Origin: Alphaproteobacteria bacterium
GTDB taxonomy: Bacteria; Pseudomonadota; Alphaproteobacteria; Micropepsales; Micropepsaceae
Assembly (NCBI GenBank): GCA_025935155.1
Contig: JAICVV010000012.1
Span: 1-15,904 of the forward strand
Length of the DNA stretch: 15,904 bases
Direction: 5' to 3'
The notes beneath the pieces are model-generated. The model ran no database searches and was not told where the DNA came from. It was given only the letters and a program-made list of their open reading frames with translations. Both the position numbers and the translations under genes were made by a program. This document shows positions 6,566 through 15,904 of the stretch, piece after piece; within the stretch, counting starts at the first letter, position 1, and every line of letters begins with the position of its first letter.

Positions 6566-7705
6566 ATGGCGATTTCCAACACTGCCGCGCATTCGGAGTA
6601 TTCTGCTACTGGACGCCGGCATGCGCCCGAGAGACCGGGTTTCCTCGCGCGATTGCGAGAGGACAAGGCGGCGCTGCGCCGGTACTTGATGTTCGGCGGT
6701 ATCGCCCTCGTCGCGCTGGTGTCGCTCGCGTTCTGGCTGATGGGCGGCCGCTACGTTTCGACGGACGATGCCTATGTGCAGGCGGCCAAGTTGATGGTCT
6801 CGACGGATGTCTCCGGCATCGTGAAGGAGGTGGACGTACGCGAGGGACAACGCGTTAAAAAGGGACAGGTGCTGTTTCGTCTCGATCCCAAGCCCTTCCG
6901 TATCGCCCTCGCCAACGCAAAAGCGCAACTTGCCCAGGCCGGGCTGAACGTGCAGTCCATGCAGGAAGATTACCGGCGTATGTTGAGCGACGTGAACGCG
7001 CAGCGCGCGCAGGTCGATCTCGCGCAGCGCAACTACACGCGTTATGCGGGCCTTCTGAAGGCGAACGCGATTGCGGCCGCGACTTACGATCAGGCGCGTC
7101 TGACGCTGGCAACCGCGCAACAGCAGCTTCAGGCGCTCCAACAGACAGCAGACACGCAATTGGCGAAATTGGGCGGCAGTCCCAATCTGCCCGTCGAGCA
7201 GAATCCCCAGTACCAGCAGGCCGCGGCACAGGTACGCGAGGCGCAACGTCAGCTCGATCACTCGGTCGTGCGCGCTCCTTTCGATGGCATTGTAACGGAA
7301 GTGGATTCTTTGCAGCCCGGTACCCTGGTTATTTCCGCCATGTCAGCTTTCACCACCACCAGTGCGGTGGGGCTCGTCAGCGACAAGAAAGTTTGGGTGG
7401 AAGCCCAGATGAAGGAAACCGATCTGACGCGTGTGCGCGATCGCGCGCCGGTGAATTTTACCGTGGACACCTACCCCGGCGTGAAATGTAAAGGCCACAT
7501 CGATGCCATCAGCCAGGGTACCGGAAGCGCATTTTCTGTGCTGCCGGCCGAGAACGCCAGCGGGAACTGGGTAAAGGTCGTGCAGCGCATTCCGGTGCGC
7601 GTGAAGATAGACAATTGCCCCGGCAGCCCCGAACTCCGTGCTGGCATGAGTGTGGATGTCAGCATCGATACGGGCAAACGCCGCTGGCAGCGGATGTTCG
7701 ATTGA
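6566..7705 (+). CDS. emrA: EmrA/HlyD-family membrane fusion protein of a drug efflux pump
   Basis: The 379-residue protein is a periplasmic adaptor linking an inner-membrane MFS pump to an outer-membrane channel. It has a cytoplasmic N-terminus (1-40), one membrane segment (about 42-59), and the family-typical VSTDDAYVQA (64-73). The first lipoyl half is STDVSGIVKEVDVREGQRV (79-97). A coiled-coil hairpin spans about 112-235, and the second lipoyl half is VVRAPFDGIVTEVDSLQPG (234-252). A beta-barrel region ends in the EmrA hallmark FSVLPAENASGNWVKVVQR (323-341). A strong ribosome-binding site GGAGAG (6555-6560) lies five bases before the ATG, inside the end of marR. EmrB starts four bases after its stop. 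No TolC-like outer-membrane gene is in the window, so the pump presumably uses one encoded elsewhere. Confidence 0.95.
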   Translation: MAISNTAAHSEYSATGRRHAPERPGFLARLREDKAALRRYLMFGGIALVALVSLAFWLMGGRYVSTDDAYVQAAKLMVSTDVSGIVKEVDVREGQRVKKGQVLFRLDPKPFRIALANAKAQLAQAGLNVQSMQEDYRRMLSDVNAQRAQVDLAQRNYTRYAGLLKANAIAAATYDQARLTLATAQQQLQALQQTADTQLAKLGGSPNLPVEQNPQYQQAAAQVREAQRQLDHSVVRAPFDGIVTEVDSLQPGTLVISAMSAFTTTSAVGLVSDKKVWVEAQMKETDLTRVRDRAPVNFTVDTYPGVKCKGHIDAISQGTGSAFSVLPAENASGNWVKVVQRIPVRVKIDNCPGSPELRAGMSVDVSIDTGKRRWQRMFD

Positions 7706-7709
7706 ACCG

Positions 7710-9266
7710 ATGACGCGCGCGGTCGGCGCCTCGTACGAGGCTTACGAAAGCAAGTTCGAGCTCACCATCGTGATGTTGTGCTCGATGGCCGGCACCCTGA
7801 TGCAGGCCCTCGACTCGACCATCGCCAATGTGGCGCTTCCTTACATGCAGGGCAGCCTGCAGGCCTCCCGCGACCAGATCACCTGGGTGCTGACCTCTTA
7901 CATTGTGTCATCGGCGATCATGACGGCGCCCGTGGGTTGGCTCGCGTCGCGCTTCGGCCGCAAGAATTTGGCGGTGGTTTGCATCGCCGGATTCACCATC
8001 ACATCGATGATGTGCGGTGCGGCGCAGAGCCTTGAGCAGATGATCCTGTTCCGGATTTTGCAGGGCGTGTTTGGCGCGGCGCTGTCGCCTCTTTCACAAT
8101 CCATCATGCTTGACCTTTATCCGCCGCAGAAGCGGGGTCAGGTGATGGCCATTTGGGGGATGGGCGTAATGGTCGGACCGATTCTGGGGCCGACGCTCGG
8201 CGGCTATTTGACGGACGTGTATAATTGGCGTTGGGTTTTCTACATCAATGTGCCGTTCGGGATAGCTGCCGTTAGCGGCATCTGGCTGTTTCTGCGCGAC
8301 ACGCATCGGGACGAAGGCCTCCGTTTCGACTGGACGGGCTTTGCTGTTCTTGGCGTCGGATTGGGTGCCTTTCAGCTGATGCTCGACCGCGGGACCTCGC
8401 AGGACTGGTTCGGGTCGGGAGAAATCATCGCCGAGTGCGTCGTCAGCGCGCTCGGGTTCTATCTTTTCTTCGTTCACATGCTTACGTCAGAACGGCCGTT
8501 CATCCCCCGGGCGGTCTTTGCCGACCGCAACTTCGTCTCGTCGCTCTTCCTGATGTTTGCCCTGGGATTGGTGATGCTGGCGAGCTCGGCGCTGCTACCG
8601 CCATATCTGCAAAATCTTGGCGGCTACTCCGTGACCGATACGGGCTTGCTGCTGGCGCCGCGCGGCGTGGGCGTGATGTTTGCGATGCTTTTTGCCGGCC
8701 GCCTCGCCTTCCGGCTCGACCCGCGCTACCTGATGACCGGCGGCACCCTGCTGCTGCTGTGGTCGATTTGGGAAATGTCCCGCTGGACTCCGGACGTCTC
8801 GGCCGGCTGGCTGGTGTTTACGACCTTCGTTCAAGGCATCGGCATGGGCTTCATCTTTGTACCGATGAATCTGGTGGCCTTTGCAACTCTACCAGCGGTC
8901 TACCGCACGGACGGCACTGCGCTCATCAACCTTGTTCGCAACGTCGGTATGGCGGTCGGGGTCTCGATTACCACGACCGTACTCGCATCCGGTGTGCAGA
9001 CAGCCCATGCGCAACTCGCCGAGCACGTCACGCCCTTCAACCGCGCGCTCGCGCAAAACGCACCGAGTCTAATGTGGAATCCACACCTTCCGTTCGGATT
9101 GCAGCAGCTGAATCGCGTGGTGGAGTACAACGCGCAGGTTATCGCCTACGCGAACGACTTTCTGTTTATGTTTTTCATCAGCTTGCCCGCCCTGCTGGTG
9201 ATCTTTTTGATGAAAAAGCCGGTACTCAACCCGCAACAGCAGCCGCTCGAGGCAGTCGGAGAATAA
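7710..9266 (+). CDS. emrB: EmrB/QacA-type MFS drug transporter, DHA2 family (14 TM)
   Basis: The 518-residue protein is a proton-driven multidrug exporter of the inner membrane that works with EmrA. It shows the DHA2 hallmark ALDSTIANVALPYMQG in the first membrane segment, the loop motif GWLASRFGRKN (MFS motif A), GPTLGGYLTD (motif C-like), and WRWVFYINVPFG. About 14 hydrophobic segments continue to the C-terminus (FMFFISLPALLVIFLM). The ATG at 7710 is chosen because it lies four bases after the emrA stop and gives the usual short cytoplasmic N-terminus. The open frame extends to a GTG at 7650, but that start would overlap emrA by 56 bases and add 20 residues with no family support. The gene converges on hemB with ten bases between stops. 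Drug specificity is not predictable. Confidence 0.95.
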   Translation: MTRAVGASYEAYESKFELTIVMLCSMAGTLMQALDSTIANVALPYMQGSLQASRDQITWVLTSYIVSSAIMTAPVGWLASRFGRKNLAVVCIAGFTITSMMCGAAQSLEQMILFRILQGVFGAALSPLSQSIMLDLYPPQKRGQVMAIWGMGVMVGPILGPTLGGYLTDVYNWRWVFYINVPFGIAAVSGIWLFLRDTHRDEGLRFDWTGFAVLGVGLGAFQLMLDRGTSQDWFGSGEIIAECVVSALGFYLFFVHMLTSERPFIPRAVFADRNFVSSLFLMFALGLVMLASSALLPPYLQNLGGYSVTDTGLLLAPRGVGVMFAMLFAGRLAFRLDPRYLMTGGTLLLLWSIWEMSRWTPDVSAGWLVFTTFVQGIGMGFIFVPMNLVAFATLPAVYRTDGTALINLVRNVGMAVGVSITTTVLASGVQTAHAQLAEHVTPFNRALAQNAPSLMWNPHLPFGLQQLNRVVEYNAQVIAYANDFLFMFFISLPALLVIFLMKKPVLNPQQQPLEAVGE

Positions 9267-9276
9267 CTCTTCAGTA

Positions 9277-10347
<1,071 letters not shown>

Positions 10348-10378
10348 CTAAGTGGAACAGCTTCGCTGCGGAGTTCCC

Positions 10379-11518
10379 ATGGATTTTGAGCTTACCGAAG
10401 ATCAGCGTGCCATCCAGGAGGCGGCCCGGCGCTTCGCCGTCGACAAGCTTGCGCCATATGCAGCGGAATGGGATGCGAACGAGCATTTTCCCGCGGACGT
10501 TCTCCGGGAAGCGGCGGCTCTTGGCTTCGCCGGCATCTACATCAAAGGGGACGTTGGCGGCTCTGAGATGTCGCGGCTGGACGCTGCAATCATCTTCGAA
10601 GAACTCTCCGCCGGTTGCACCTCCACGGCCGCGTTCATCTCCATCCACAACATGGCGTCGTGGATGATCGACCGCTTCGCAAATGAGGAGCAGCGCAAGC
10701 GCTTTCTTCCACAGCTCACCACGATGGAAAAGATCGCGAGCTACTGCCTCACCGAACCGGGCTCGGGATCGGATGCGGCGGCATTGAAAACGCGCGCCGT
10801 AAAAGAGGGCGAGCATTACGTGCTGAACGGCTCGAAAGCGTTTATCTCGGGCGCCGGCACTTCGGACGTGTATGTCTGCATGGTACGGACCGGAGACGAA
10901 GGTCCGAAGGGAATTTCCGCCATAGTGGTGGAGAAGGGAACACCGGGTCTGTCGTTCGGTAAGAAAGAACGCAAAATGGGCTGGAACAGCCAGCCCACGG
11001 CGCTGGTGAATTTCGACAATTGCCGCGTGCCAGCCGCCAACCGTATCGGCGCAGAAGGAGAGGGCTTCCGCATCGCCATGATGGGTCTGGATGGCGGCCG
11101 CATCAATATCGGTGCCTGTTCCGTGGGCACCGCGCGCGCGGCGCTGGATGAAGCGAAATCCTACGCCTCCGACCGCAAACAATTCGGCAAGCGGATTTCC
11201 GATTTCCAGGCAAGTCAGTTCAAGTTGGCCGATATGGCCACAGAACTTGAAGCCTCTCGTTTGATGATCCGCAGTGCCGCGGCAGCGCTGGACCGTCGTG
11301 ATCCCCGCGCCACCATGCTTTGCGCCATGGCCAAAAGATTTGCCACGGACACGGGCTTCAATGTCGCCAACAACGCACTACAACTGCACGGAGGGTACGG
11401 ATATCTCAAAGACTTCCCCGCTGAGCGGCATGTGCGCGATTTGCGTGTGCATCAAATTCTCGAAGGCACGAACGAGATTATGCGCGTGATTATCGGCCGC
11501 GAGATGTTCCGCCAATGA
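10379..11518 (+). CDS. Acyl-CoA dehydrogenase, probably isobutyryl-CoA dehydrogenase
   Basis: This FAD enzyme should oxidise isobutyryl-CoA to methacrylyl-CoA in valine degradation. The 379-residue protein has the acyl-CoA dehydrogenase signatures [17 protein letters not shown] (122-138) and [21 protein letters not shown] (334-354), the FAD/CoA motif DRKQFGKRI (265-273), and the catalytic glutamate E362 in [11 protein letters not shown]. The [10 protein letters not shown] segment (239-248) and HGGYGYLKD closely resemble mammalian ACAD8, and the two downstream genes encode the later steps of the same pathway, which supports the substrate call. The ATG at 10379 is chosen for its GGAG (10370-10373) five bases upstream; a GTG at 10352 is less likely. 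The stop overlaps the next start as ATGA. A short/branched-chain acyl-CoA substrate other than isobutyryl-CoA is the alternative. Confidence 0.92.
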   Translation: MDFELTEDQRAIQEAARRFAVDKLAPYAAEWDANEHFPADVLREAAALGFAGIYIKGDVGGSEMSRLDAAIIFEELSAGCTSTAAFISIHNMASWMIDRFANEEQRKRFLPQLTTMEKIASYCLTEPGSGSDAAALKTRAVKEGEHYVLNGSKAFISGAGTSDVYVCMVRTGDEGPKGISAIVVEKGTPGLSFGKKERKMGWNSQPTALVNFDNCRVPAANRIGAEGEGFRIAMMGLDGGRINIGACSVGTARAALDEAKSYASDRKQFGKRISDFQASQFKLADMATELEASRLMIRSAAAALDRRDPRATMLCAMAKRFATDTGFNVANNALQLHGGYGYLKDFPAERHVRDLRVHQILEGTNEIMRVIIGREMFRQ

Positions 11519-12564
11519 CGGAAGAGGTTCTGTTCGAACGCCGGGGCGCCGTCGGCCTGATCACCCTGAACCGGCCCAAGGCCCTCAACGCCCTCACGCG
11601 CGAAATGTGCATTGCGATGAAGGCCAAGCTTGATGAGTGGGCCGGCGACGAGCGCGTGAAGACTGTCGTCATTCGCGGCACTGGCGAGCGCGCCTTTTGC
11701 GCGGGCGGCGATATCCGGGCACTGTATGAGGCTGGGAAGCGCGATCCAGCATCCGCGCTTAATTTCTATCGTGACGAATATCGGCTGAACGCCACCATCA
11801 AGCATTATCCAAAACCCTACGTTGCGCTTTTACATGGGATTGTGATGGGCGGCGGTGTCGGGGTGTCGGTGCATGGGAGCCATCGCATTGCCGATCAGAG
11901 CGTCGTCTTTGCCATGCCCGAGACCGGTATCGGTATGTTCCCGGATGTTGGGGGCAGCTACTTTCTGCCACGGCTGCCTGGGGAGATCGGTATGTATGTG
12001 GCGCTCACGGGTGAGCGCCTGAAGTCTGCCGACGTGCTGTATGCTGGCGTGGCTAATCATTTTGTGCCTGCTCAGCAAACCGAGACGCTGCTTTCAGCCC
12101 TCGAAGAGGGAACCAGTCCGGACCTGGTACTGCAGTCGTTTGCGGAATCCCCGAAGGAGGCGCCGCTGGCGAATACACGGGAATCGATAGATCGCCTCTT
12201 TTCGGAAGATTCGGTCGAGGGTATCTTGGCTGCATTGGATGCGGACGGTGACGAGTGGGCGAAAGCCGTTGCAGCGGCGATCCGCAGGAAATCGCCAATC
12301 AGTTCGAAGATCACATTCCGTCAGCTCCGTGAAGGCCGGAACCTCAGCTTCGACGATGGCATGCGCATGGAATTTCGCATGGTTAGCCACGTCATGCGCG
12401 GCCATGATTTCTACGAAGGTGTGCGGGCCGCGATCATCGACAAAGATGGCGCTCCGCAATGGCACCCCAACACATTGGCGCAGGTCTCGAGCGCTGCCGT
12501 TAAAGAATACTTCAGACCGCTCGGGAGCCACGAACTCGATCTCCAACCCAAAGGCGAAAGATGA
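11515..12564 (+). CDS. 3-hydroxyisobutyryl-CoA hydrolase (enoyl-CoA hydratase/isomerase superfamily)
   Basis: The enzyme releases 3-hydroxyisobutyrate from its CoA ester in valine catabolism, which lets the pathway pass the toxic methacrylyl-CoA stage. The 349-residue length, longer than ordinary crotonases (about 260), is typical of HIBCH. Visible motifs are [10 protein letters not shown] (18-27), the oxyanion-hole loop [12 protein letters not shown] (61-72), and [15 protein letters not shown] (107-121). [19 protein letters not shown] (135-153) contains the equivalents of the human catalytic pair, E136 and D144. The C-terminal extension ([26 protein letters not shown]) is also HIBCH-specific. 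The start codon overlaps the dehydrogenase stop by four bases and the stop overlaps mmsB the same way, so the three genes are translationally coupled. No methacrylyl-CoA hydratase is seen here. Confidence 0.95.
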   Translation: MTEEVLFERRGAVGLITLNRPKALNALTREMCIAMKAKLDEWAGDERVKTVVIRGTGERAFCAGGDIRALYEAGKRDPASALNFYRDEYRLNATIKHYPKPYVALLHGIVMGGGVGVSVHGSHRIADQSVVFAMPETGIGMFPDVGGSYFLPRLPGEIGMYVALTGERLKSADVLYAGVANHFVPAQQTETLLSALEEGTSPDLVLQSFAESPKEAPLANTRESIDRLFSEDSVEGILAALDADGDEWAKAVAAAIRRKSPISSKITFRQLREGRNLSFDDGMRMEFRMVSHVMRGHDFYEGVRAAIIDKDGAPQWHPNTLAQVSSAAVKEYFRPLGSHELDLQPKGER

Positions 12565-13448
12565 CATCCATTGCATTCATCGGAGTCGGTCATATGGGCG
12601 GGCCGATGGCGCGCAACTTGCTGAAGGCTGGCCATGCCATCACCGCCTTCGATCTGAGTGCGGCTGTTCTTGACCCGGTTGTCGCCGCCGGAGCGCGGAG
12701 GGCGGAAAACGTTGCTGACGCGATTCAGAATGCAGATGTGGTGATAACGATGCTTCCAGCCGGGCAGCACGTGCGCAGCGTCTTTTTGGATGGTGGCATT
12801 CTGCGAACAGCGAAGCCCGGAACGCTGCTGATCGATTCTTCGACAATCGACATGGATTCAGCGCGAGCCGTTCATACCGCCGCGCAGCAGGCGGGCTTCG
12901 ATTTCATCGATGCACCGGTGTCGGGAGGCGTCGGAGGCGCCGAGGCCGGTACATTGACTTTCATGTGCGGCGGCAGCGAAGGCGCATTCGAGCGCGCAAG
13001 ACCGATCCTGGAAAAAATGGGCAAGCGAATCGTGCTTGCGGGAGGGGCTGGCGCCGGTCAGGCCGCGAAGATTTGCAACAATATGCTGCTTGCAATTTCG
13101 ATGATCGGTACCTGCGAAGCGTTTGTATTGGGAGAGAAACTGGGGCTGGACCCGCAAAAGCTATTCGACATTGCCTCCACGTCGTCAGGTCAATGCTGGT
13201 CGCTTACGACATACTGTCCCGTTCCGGGACCGGTGGCAGCCGCACCTTCCAATCGTGATTACGCCGGGGGGTTCGCGACGGCACTCATGCTCAAGGATCT
13301 CAAATTGGCACAAGCAGCTGCCCAGTCTGCGGGAGCGCCTACTCCACTTGGAGCGGAAGCTCAGCAGCTCTACTCACTTTTTGCTGCGAAGGGTCATGGC
13401 GGGCTCGATTTTTCAGGGATAATCCGGATGCTTCGCGGAGAGTTATGA
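12561..13448 (+). CDS. mmsB: 3-hydroxyisobutyrate dehydrogenase
   Basis: MmsB oxidises 3-hydroxyisobutyrate to methylmalonate semialdehyde with NAD. The 295-residue protein has the Rossmann motif FIGVGHMGGPMARNL (6-20), the substrate-binding loop DAPVSGGVGGAEAGTLTFM (117-135), and the catalytic lysine K170 with N174 in GQAAKICNNMLL. The C-terminal domain ends with the usual GLDFSGII. AAGG (12551-12554) provides a ribosome-binding site six bases before the ATG, inside the previous gene, and the ATGA overlap couples them. It is the last gene of the valine operon. The next pathway enzyme, methylmalonate-semialdehyde dehydrogenase (mmsA), is not in this window. Related tartronate-semialdehyde reductases share the fold, but the neighbours make the call firm. 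Confidence 0.95.
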   Translation: MTSIAFIGVGHMGGPMARNLLKAGHAITAFDLSAAVLDPVVAAGARRAENVADAIQNADVVITMLPAGQHVRSVFLDGGILRTAKPGTLLIDSSTIDMDSARAVHTAAQQAGFDFIDAPVSGGVGGAEAGTLTFMCGGSEGAFERARPILEKMGKRIVLAGGAGAGQAAKICNNMLLAISMIGTCEAFVLGEKLGLDPQKLFDIASTSSGQCWSLTTYCPVPGPVAAAPSNRDYAGGFATALMLKDLKLAQAAAQSAGAPTPLGAEAQQLYSLFAAKGHGGLDFSGIIRMLRGEL

Positions 13449-13532
13449 GAACGACATTTACCGCGTCTTAAGAACGTATGTCTAACTTTGGCCGAATTGG
13501 TGGGGTGTTCTTCCGCCGTTCGGGAAACGACG

Positions 13533-14042
13533 ATGACAGCCTTGGCAGTACCACAAACAACCGGCGCCTCGGAGAGCGTTTCAGTTATCTCCAGGCATTA
13601 CCTCGAAACGCTCAGTCTGATTGAGCGGCTGCATCGTCAATTGCTGGACGTGATCAAGGATGAACTTGACCGTCGCGATGAGCGGGAAATCAATAGCGTT
13701 CAGGCGCTGCTCCTGTTCAACGTTGGCGACCAGGAGTTGACTGCGGGCGAATTGCGGACACGGGGTCATTATCTGGGGTCGAACGTTTCATATAACCTCA
13801 AAAAGCTGGTCGATGGCGGGTATATTCACCATGAGAGGTCGGCGGTCGACCGCCGCTCGGTTTTGGTGCGCCTCACCGACAAAGGCGAGGCCATAAGGGA
13901 CATGCTCCGCGAGCTTTTCCAGCGCCACCTGCGCTCGCTTGGGCCGGTCGGAAATGTCAACAGTGAAGACCTCGATGCGATGAACACCTGCCTTCGCCGG
14001 CTGGAGCGCTTTTGGATCGATCAGGTCCGTTTTCGCCTCTAA
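13533..14042 (+). CDS. LdtR-like MarR-family winged-helix regulator
   Basis: The 169-residue protein is a DNA-binding regulator of the alphaproteobacterial LdtR group. A disordered N-terminus (1-18) precedes a dimerisation helix (HYLETLSLIERLHRQLLDVI). The distinctive EINSVQALLLFNVGDQELTAGELR (52-75), the recognition helix YLGSNVSYNLKKLVDGGYI (80-98) and the wing HERSAVDRRSVLVRLTDKG (100-118) follow. I recognise this pattern from LdtR of Liberibacter and Sinorhizobium, which controls an L,D-transpeptidase and stress tolerance; whether this copy has that regulon is unknown, and no transpeptidase gene is in the window. The ATG at 13533 is preferred over an in-frame TTG at 13488 because GGGAAA lies seven bases before it. 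It follows the valine operon by 84 bases and precedes hemA by 150 bases on the same strand. Confidence 0.88.
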   Translation: MTALAVPQTTGASESVSVISRHYLETLSLIERLHRQLLDVIKDELDRRDEREINSVQALLLFNVGDQELTAGELRTRGHYLGSNVSYNLKKLVDGGYIHHERSAVDRRSVLVRLTDKGEAIRDMLRELFQRHLRSLGPVGNVNSEDLDAMNTCLRRLERFWIDQVRFRL

Positions 14043-14073
14043 GCGGCGATTAAGACGAAACTGGAAGCCGCCC

Positions 14074-14174
14074 TATTCCGCCGTGCGCCCGCTGAATATC
14101 TACCAGTGGAATACCCCGATGTGACAATTCGCTATGGGTCGCGGGCGTTCGCCGCGCTATCCTAAGGCGGAATA
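14074..14174. repeat. 9-base inverted repeat framing the ldtR-hemA intergenic region
   Basis: TATTCCGCC (14074-14082) is exactly the reverse complement of GGCGGAATA (14166-14174), with 83 bases between. GAATATC also occurs twice in direct orientation (14094-14100 and 14170-14176), and a further GGAATA lies at 14108-14113. The right copy ends 18 bases before the hemA ATG. Paired regulator sites or long-range pairing in the hemA leader are both possible; no function is established. Confidence 0.4.
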
Positions 14175-14192
14175 TCGGGCCAGCCGCAACTT

Positions 14193-15410
14193 ATGACGTT
14201 CCCTTATCAGGCCAGGTTTCGTACGGCCCTCACAGGGCTAAAGCGAGAAGGCCGCTACCGCGTCTTCGCAGAAATTCTCCGCCGCCGTGGAGATTACCCG
14301 AACGCCGCTCTTTTCTCCGGCCGGCACGCGCGGCCGATCACAGTGTGGTGCAGCAACGATTATCTGGCGATGAGTCAGCATCCCAAGGTGGTCGCGGCGA
14401 TGCACGAGGCATTGGACCTTACAGGCGGTGGCTCCGGCGGCACACGCAATATTTCAGGCACCACGCACTACCATATCGAGCTTGAGGCAGAACTCGCTGA
14501 CCTGCACGGCAAGGAAGCTGCACTGGTTTTCAGCTCCGGCTTCGTGTCGAACGACACGACACTCTCGACATTGGCAAAGCTGCTTCCTGGCCTGATCGTC
14601 TTTTCCGATTCACTAAATCATGCCTCCATGATCGAAGGCATCCGGCGCGGGGGAAGTGAAAAGCGCATTTTCAATCACAATGATTTGGATGATCTGGAAC
14701 GGCAGCTCCGCGAGTGCGATGCGTCCGCTCCAAAATTGATTGCTTTTGAATCCGTGTACTCAATGGACGGGGACTTCGGACCCATCGGCGCGATCTGCGA
14801 TCTCGCCGAGCGATACGGTGCGATGACCTATCTCGACGAGGTTCACGGCGTGGGTCTCTACGGTCCGCGTGGAGCTGGCGTGGCCGCCCGCGATGGAGCG
14901 ATGGATCGCGTACATATTATCGAAGGCACCCTGGCGAAGGCCTTCGGGGTAATGGGCGGTTATATCGCGGCAAGTGCAGATATCGTCGATTGTATGCGCT
15001 CGTTTGCGCCTGGTTTCATTTTCACCACTTCGCTGTCGCCGGTTCTTGCAGCCGGCGTCCTCGCAGCCATACGTCATCTAAAACAGAGCGATGCCGAACG
15101 TGAGGCGTTGCACGAACGCGCTGCGCGGCTGAAGCGAATGTTCTTAGATGCCGGACTTCCGGTAATGCCGTCGGCAAGCCACATTGTGCCTGTGTTTGTG
15201 GGGGAAGCATCGCTGTGCAAGTCTGTCTCAGACGCGCTGTTGCGCGACCATGCGGTCTACGTTCAGCCAATAAACTTTCCAACCGTTCCACGCGGCGCGG
15301 AGCGGCTGCGCTTCACGCCGTCTCCCGTTCACACAGATGCGATGATGGAAGCGCTCGTCGCTGCCGTCGATGCGGTATGGACGGCGCACCGTCTCCAGCG
15401 CGCCGCCTGA
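14193..15410 (+). CDS. hemA: 5-aminolevulinate synthase (C4 pathway)
   Basis: HemA condenses glycine and succinyl-CoA to 5-aminolevulinate, the entry step of heme synthesis in alphaproteobacteria and mitochondria. The 405-residue length matches bacterial enzymes. Motifs in order are [10 protein letters not shown] (18-27), [13 protein letters not shown] (52-64), [15 protein letters not shown] (80-94), [14 protein letters not shown] (138-151, H143 near the cofactor ring), [12 protein letters not shown] (213-224, D215 bonding the pyridine nitrogen), and [15 protein letters not shown] (244-258), where K249 binds PLP. The N-terminal alignment to the family supports the ATG at 14193, although no strong Shine-Dalgarno sequence is visible. 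It follows the LdtR-like regulator and converges on the mucR-like gene with a three-base gap. Its pathway partner hemB is in the same window. Other alpha-oxoamine synthases (KBL, BioF) are excluded by the ALAS-specific motifs. Confidence 0.97.
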   Translation: MTFPYQARFRTALTGLKREGRYRVFAEILRRRGDYPNAALFSGRHARPITVWCSNDYLAMSQHPKVVAAMHEALDLTGGGSGGTRNISGTTHYHIELEAELADLHGKEAALVFSSGFVSNDTTLSTLAKLLPGLIVFSDSLNHASMIEGIRRGGSEKRIFNHNDLDDLERQLRECDASAPKLIAFESVYSMDGDFGPIGAICDLAERYGAMTYLDEVHGVGLYGPRGAGVAARDGAMDRVHIIEGTLAKAFGVMGGYIAASADIVDCMRSFAPGFIFTTSLSPVLAAGVLAAIRHLKQSDAEREALHERAARLKRMFLDAGLPVMPSASHIVPVFVGEASLCKSVSDALLRDHAVYVQPINFPTVPRGAERLRFTPSPVHTDAMMEALVAAVDAVWTAHRLQRAA

Positions 15411-15413
15411 TTT

Positions 15414-15860
15414 TTAGCTGCGACGGCGGCTCTTTGTGGCCGGTGATGTGCGTCCAAGCCCGATCTTCTTCGCAAATTCGGATCGTTGGGCCGCGTAATT
15501 GGGCGCTACCATCGGATAGTCCGCAGGCAGACCCCATTTCGCCCGGTATTCTTCGGGAGAAAGTTTGTAGTTGGAACGCAAATAGCGCTTCAACATCTTC
15601 AGTTTTTTGCCATCCTCGAGGCACACAATGTACTCTGGCGTAATCGACCGTTTGACAGGAATCGCCGGTTTTTGAGAGGTGAGCGCTTCAGAGCTTCCCG
15701 TGCCGGAGATTCCGCCCAGCGTGGCATGCACACTCTTAATCATGCCGGGCAATTCCGAAACCGGAACAGGATTGTTGCTGACGTAAGCGGCGACAATGTC
15801 GCTCGCCAATTTGAGAAGTTCGTCCGAACGTTGGCCGGAGCCGTCTGCTATTGTCGGCAT
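15414..15860 (-). CDS. MucR/Ros-family transcriptional regulator with degenerate zinc site
   Basis: MucR proteins are small nucleoid-associated regulators of exopolysaccharide, motility and cell-cycle genes in alphaproteobacteria. The 148-residue protein has the N-terminal oligomerisation segment (LLKLASDIVAAYVSNNPV, 15-32, then ELPGMIKSVH) and the C-terminal DNA-binding fold ITPEYIVCLEDGKKLKMLKRYL (73-94), followed by SPEEYRAKWGLPADYPMVAP (101-120) and NYA. The prokaryotic zinc finger normally uses C-x2-C/D with two histidines 13 and 17-18 residues after the first cysteine. Here C80 and D83 are kept, but those later positions are Y93, N97 and Y98, so the metal site appears lost. AAGGG (15868-15872, minus sense) lies seven bases before the ATG. 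Only 44 bases of upstream DNA are inside the window, so the promoter cannot be judged. Confidence 0.93.
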   Translation of the reverse strand: MPTIADGSGQRSDELLKLASDIVAAYVSNNPVPVSELPGMIKSVHATLGGISGTGSSEALTSQKPAIPVKRSITPEYIVCLEDGKKLKMLKRYLRSNYKLSPEEYRAKWGLPADYPMVAPNYAAQRSEFAKKIGLGRTSPATKSRRRS

Positions 15861-15904
15861 TTCTTGACCCTTCGATTTGTGTCTTAGCTTATTCTGGAAT
15901 CGAA

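Noticed and set aside
6419..7261. Minus-strand open frame of 280 codons opposite marR and emrA
   Set aside because: Fully antisense to two genes with clear family motifs; a high-GC shadow frame.
15402..15430. GCCGCC/GGCGGC pair across the hemA-mucR junction as a terminator
   Set aside because: A 17-base loop and no convincing T-tract; it could arise by chance in GC-rich sequence.

Overview
The window looks like an ordinary chromosomal segment of a free-living alphaproteobacterium. The evidence is the combination of a C4-pathway 5-aminolevulinate synthase (hemA), a HemB of the magnesium type, a MucR/Ros-family regulator, an LdtR-like MarR regulator, a PodJ-like Sel1-repeat membrane protein, a short alphaproteobacterial-type MetRS and a Bpt leucyltransferase. 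GC content is roughly 60% by eye, lower in one gene (the sulfotransferase). The order or genus cannot be fixed from the sequence; no 16S, transposase, integrase, phage gene or CRISPR array is present.

Layout, left to right. (1) 1-537, minus: a partial exported Trp/Tyr-rich protein, divergent from (2) a PodJ-like cytoplasmic/TM/periplasmic Sel1-repeat protein (702-2168, plus). (3) tRNA-Thr(UGU) (2185-2260, minus) and a lower-GC sulfotransferase (2349-3152, minus). (4) A 313-base gene-free leader, then metG (3466-5196, plus) converging with bpt (5198-5962, minus) with one base between the stop codons. (5) A marR-emrA-emrB drug-efflux operon (6096-9266, plus). Its promoter is clearly readable and has a perfect palindrome filling the -35/-10 spacer, with a second inverted repeat further upstream. 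(6) hemB (9277-10278, minus), divergent from (7) a tightly coupled valine-degradation operon: isobutyryl-CoA dehydrogenase, 3-hydroxyisobutyryl-CoA hydrolase and 3-hydroxyisobutyrate dehydrogenase (10379-13448, plus; 4-base ATGA overlaps). (8) An LdtR-like MarR regulator (13533-14042, plus) and hemA (14193-15410, plus). (9) A MucR/Ros-family regulator (15414-15860, minus) that has lost the usual zinc-ligand histidines.

Functionally, the right half is centred on tetrapyrrole synthesis (hemA makes ALA, hemB condenses it to porphobilinogen). Valine catabolism sits between the two hem genes. Its product, propionyl-CoA, can feed succinyl-CoA, the HemA substrate, so the proximity may be meaningful, but this is inference. 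The left half is housekeeping (translation, N-degron tagging) plus cell-envelope and polarity functions.

I did not find a convincing undescribed multi-gene system. The observations most worth following up are the marR promoter/operator architecture, the apparently zinc-less MucR, the compact PodJ-like protein with a symmetric element in its divergent promoter region, and the long-range inverted repeat in front of hemA.
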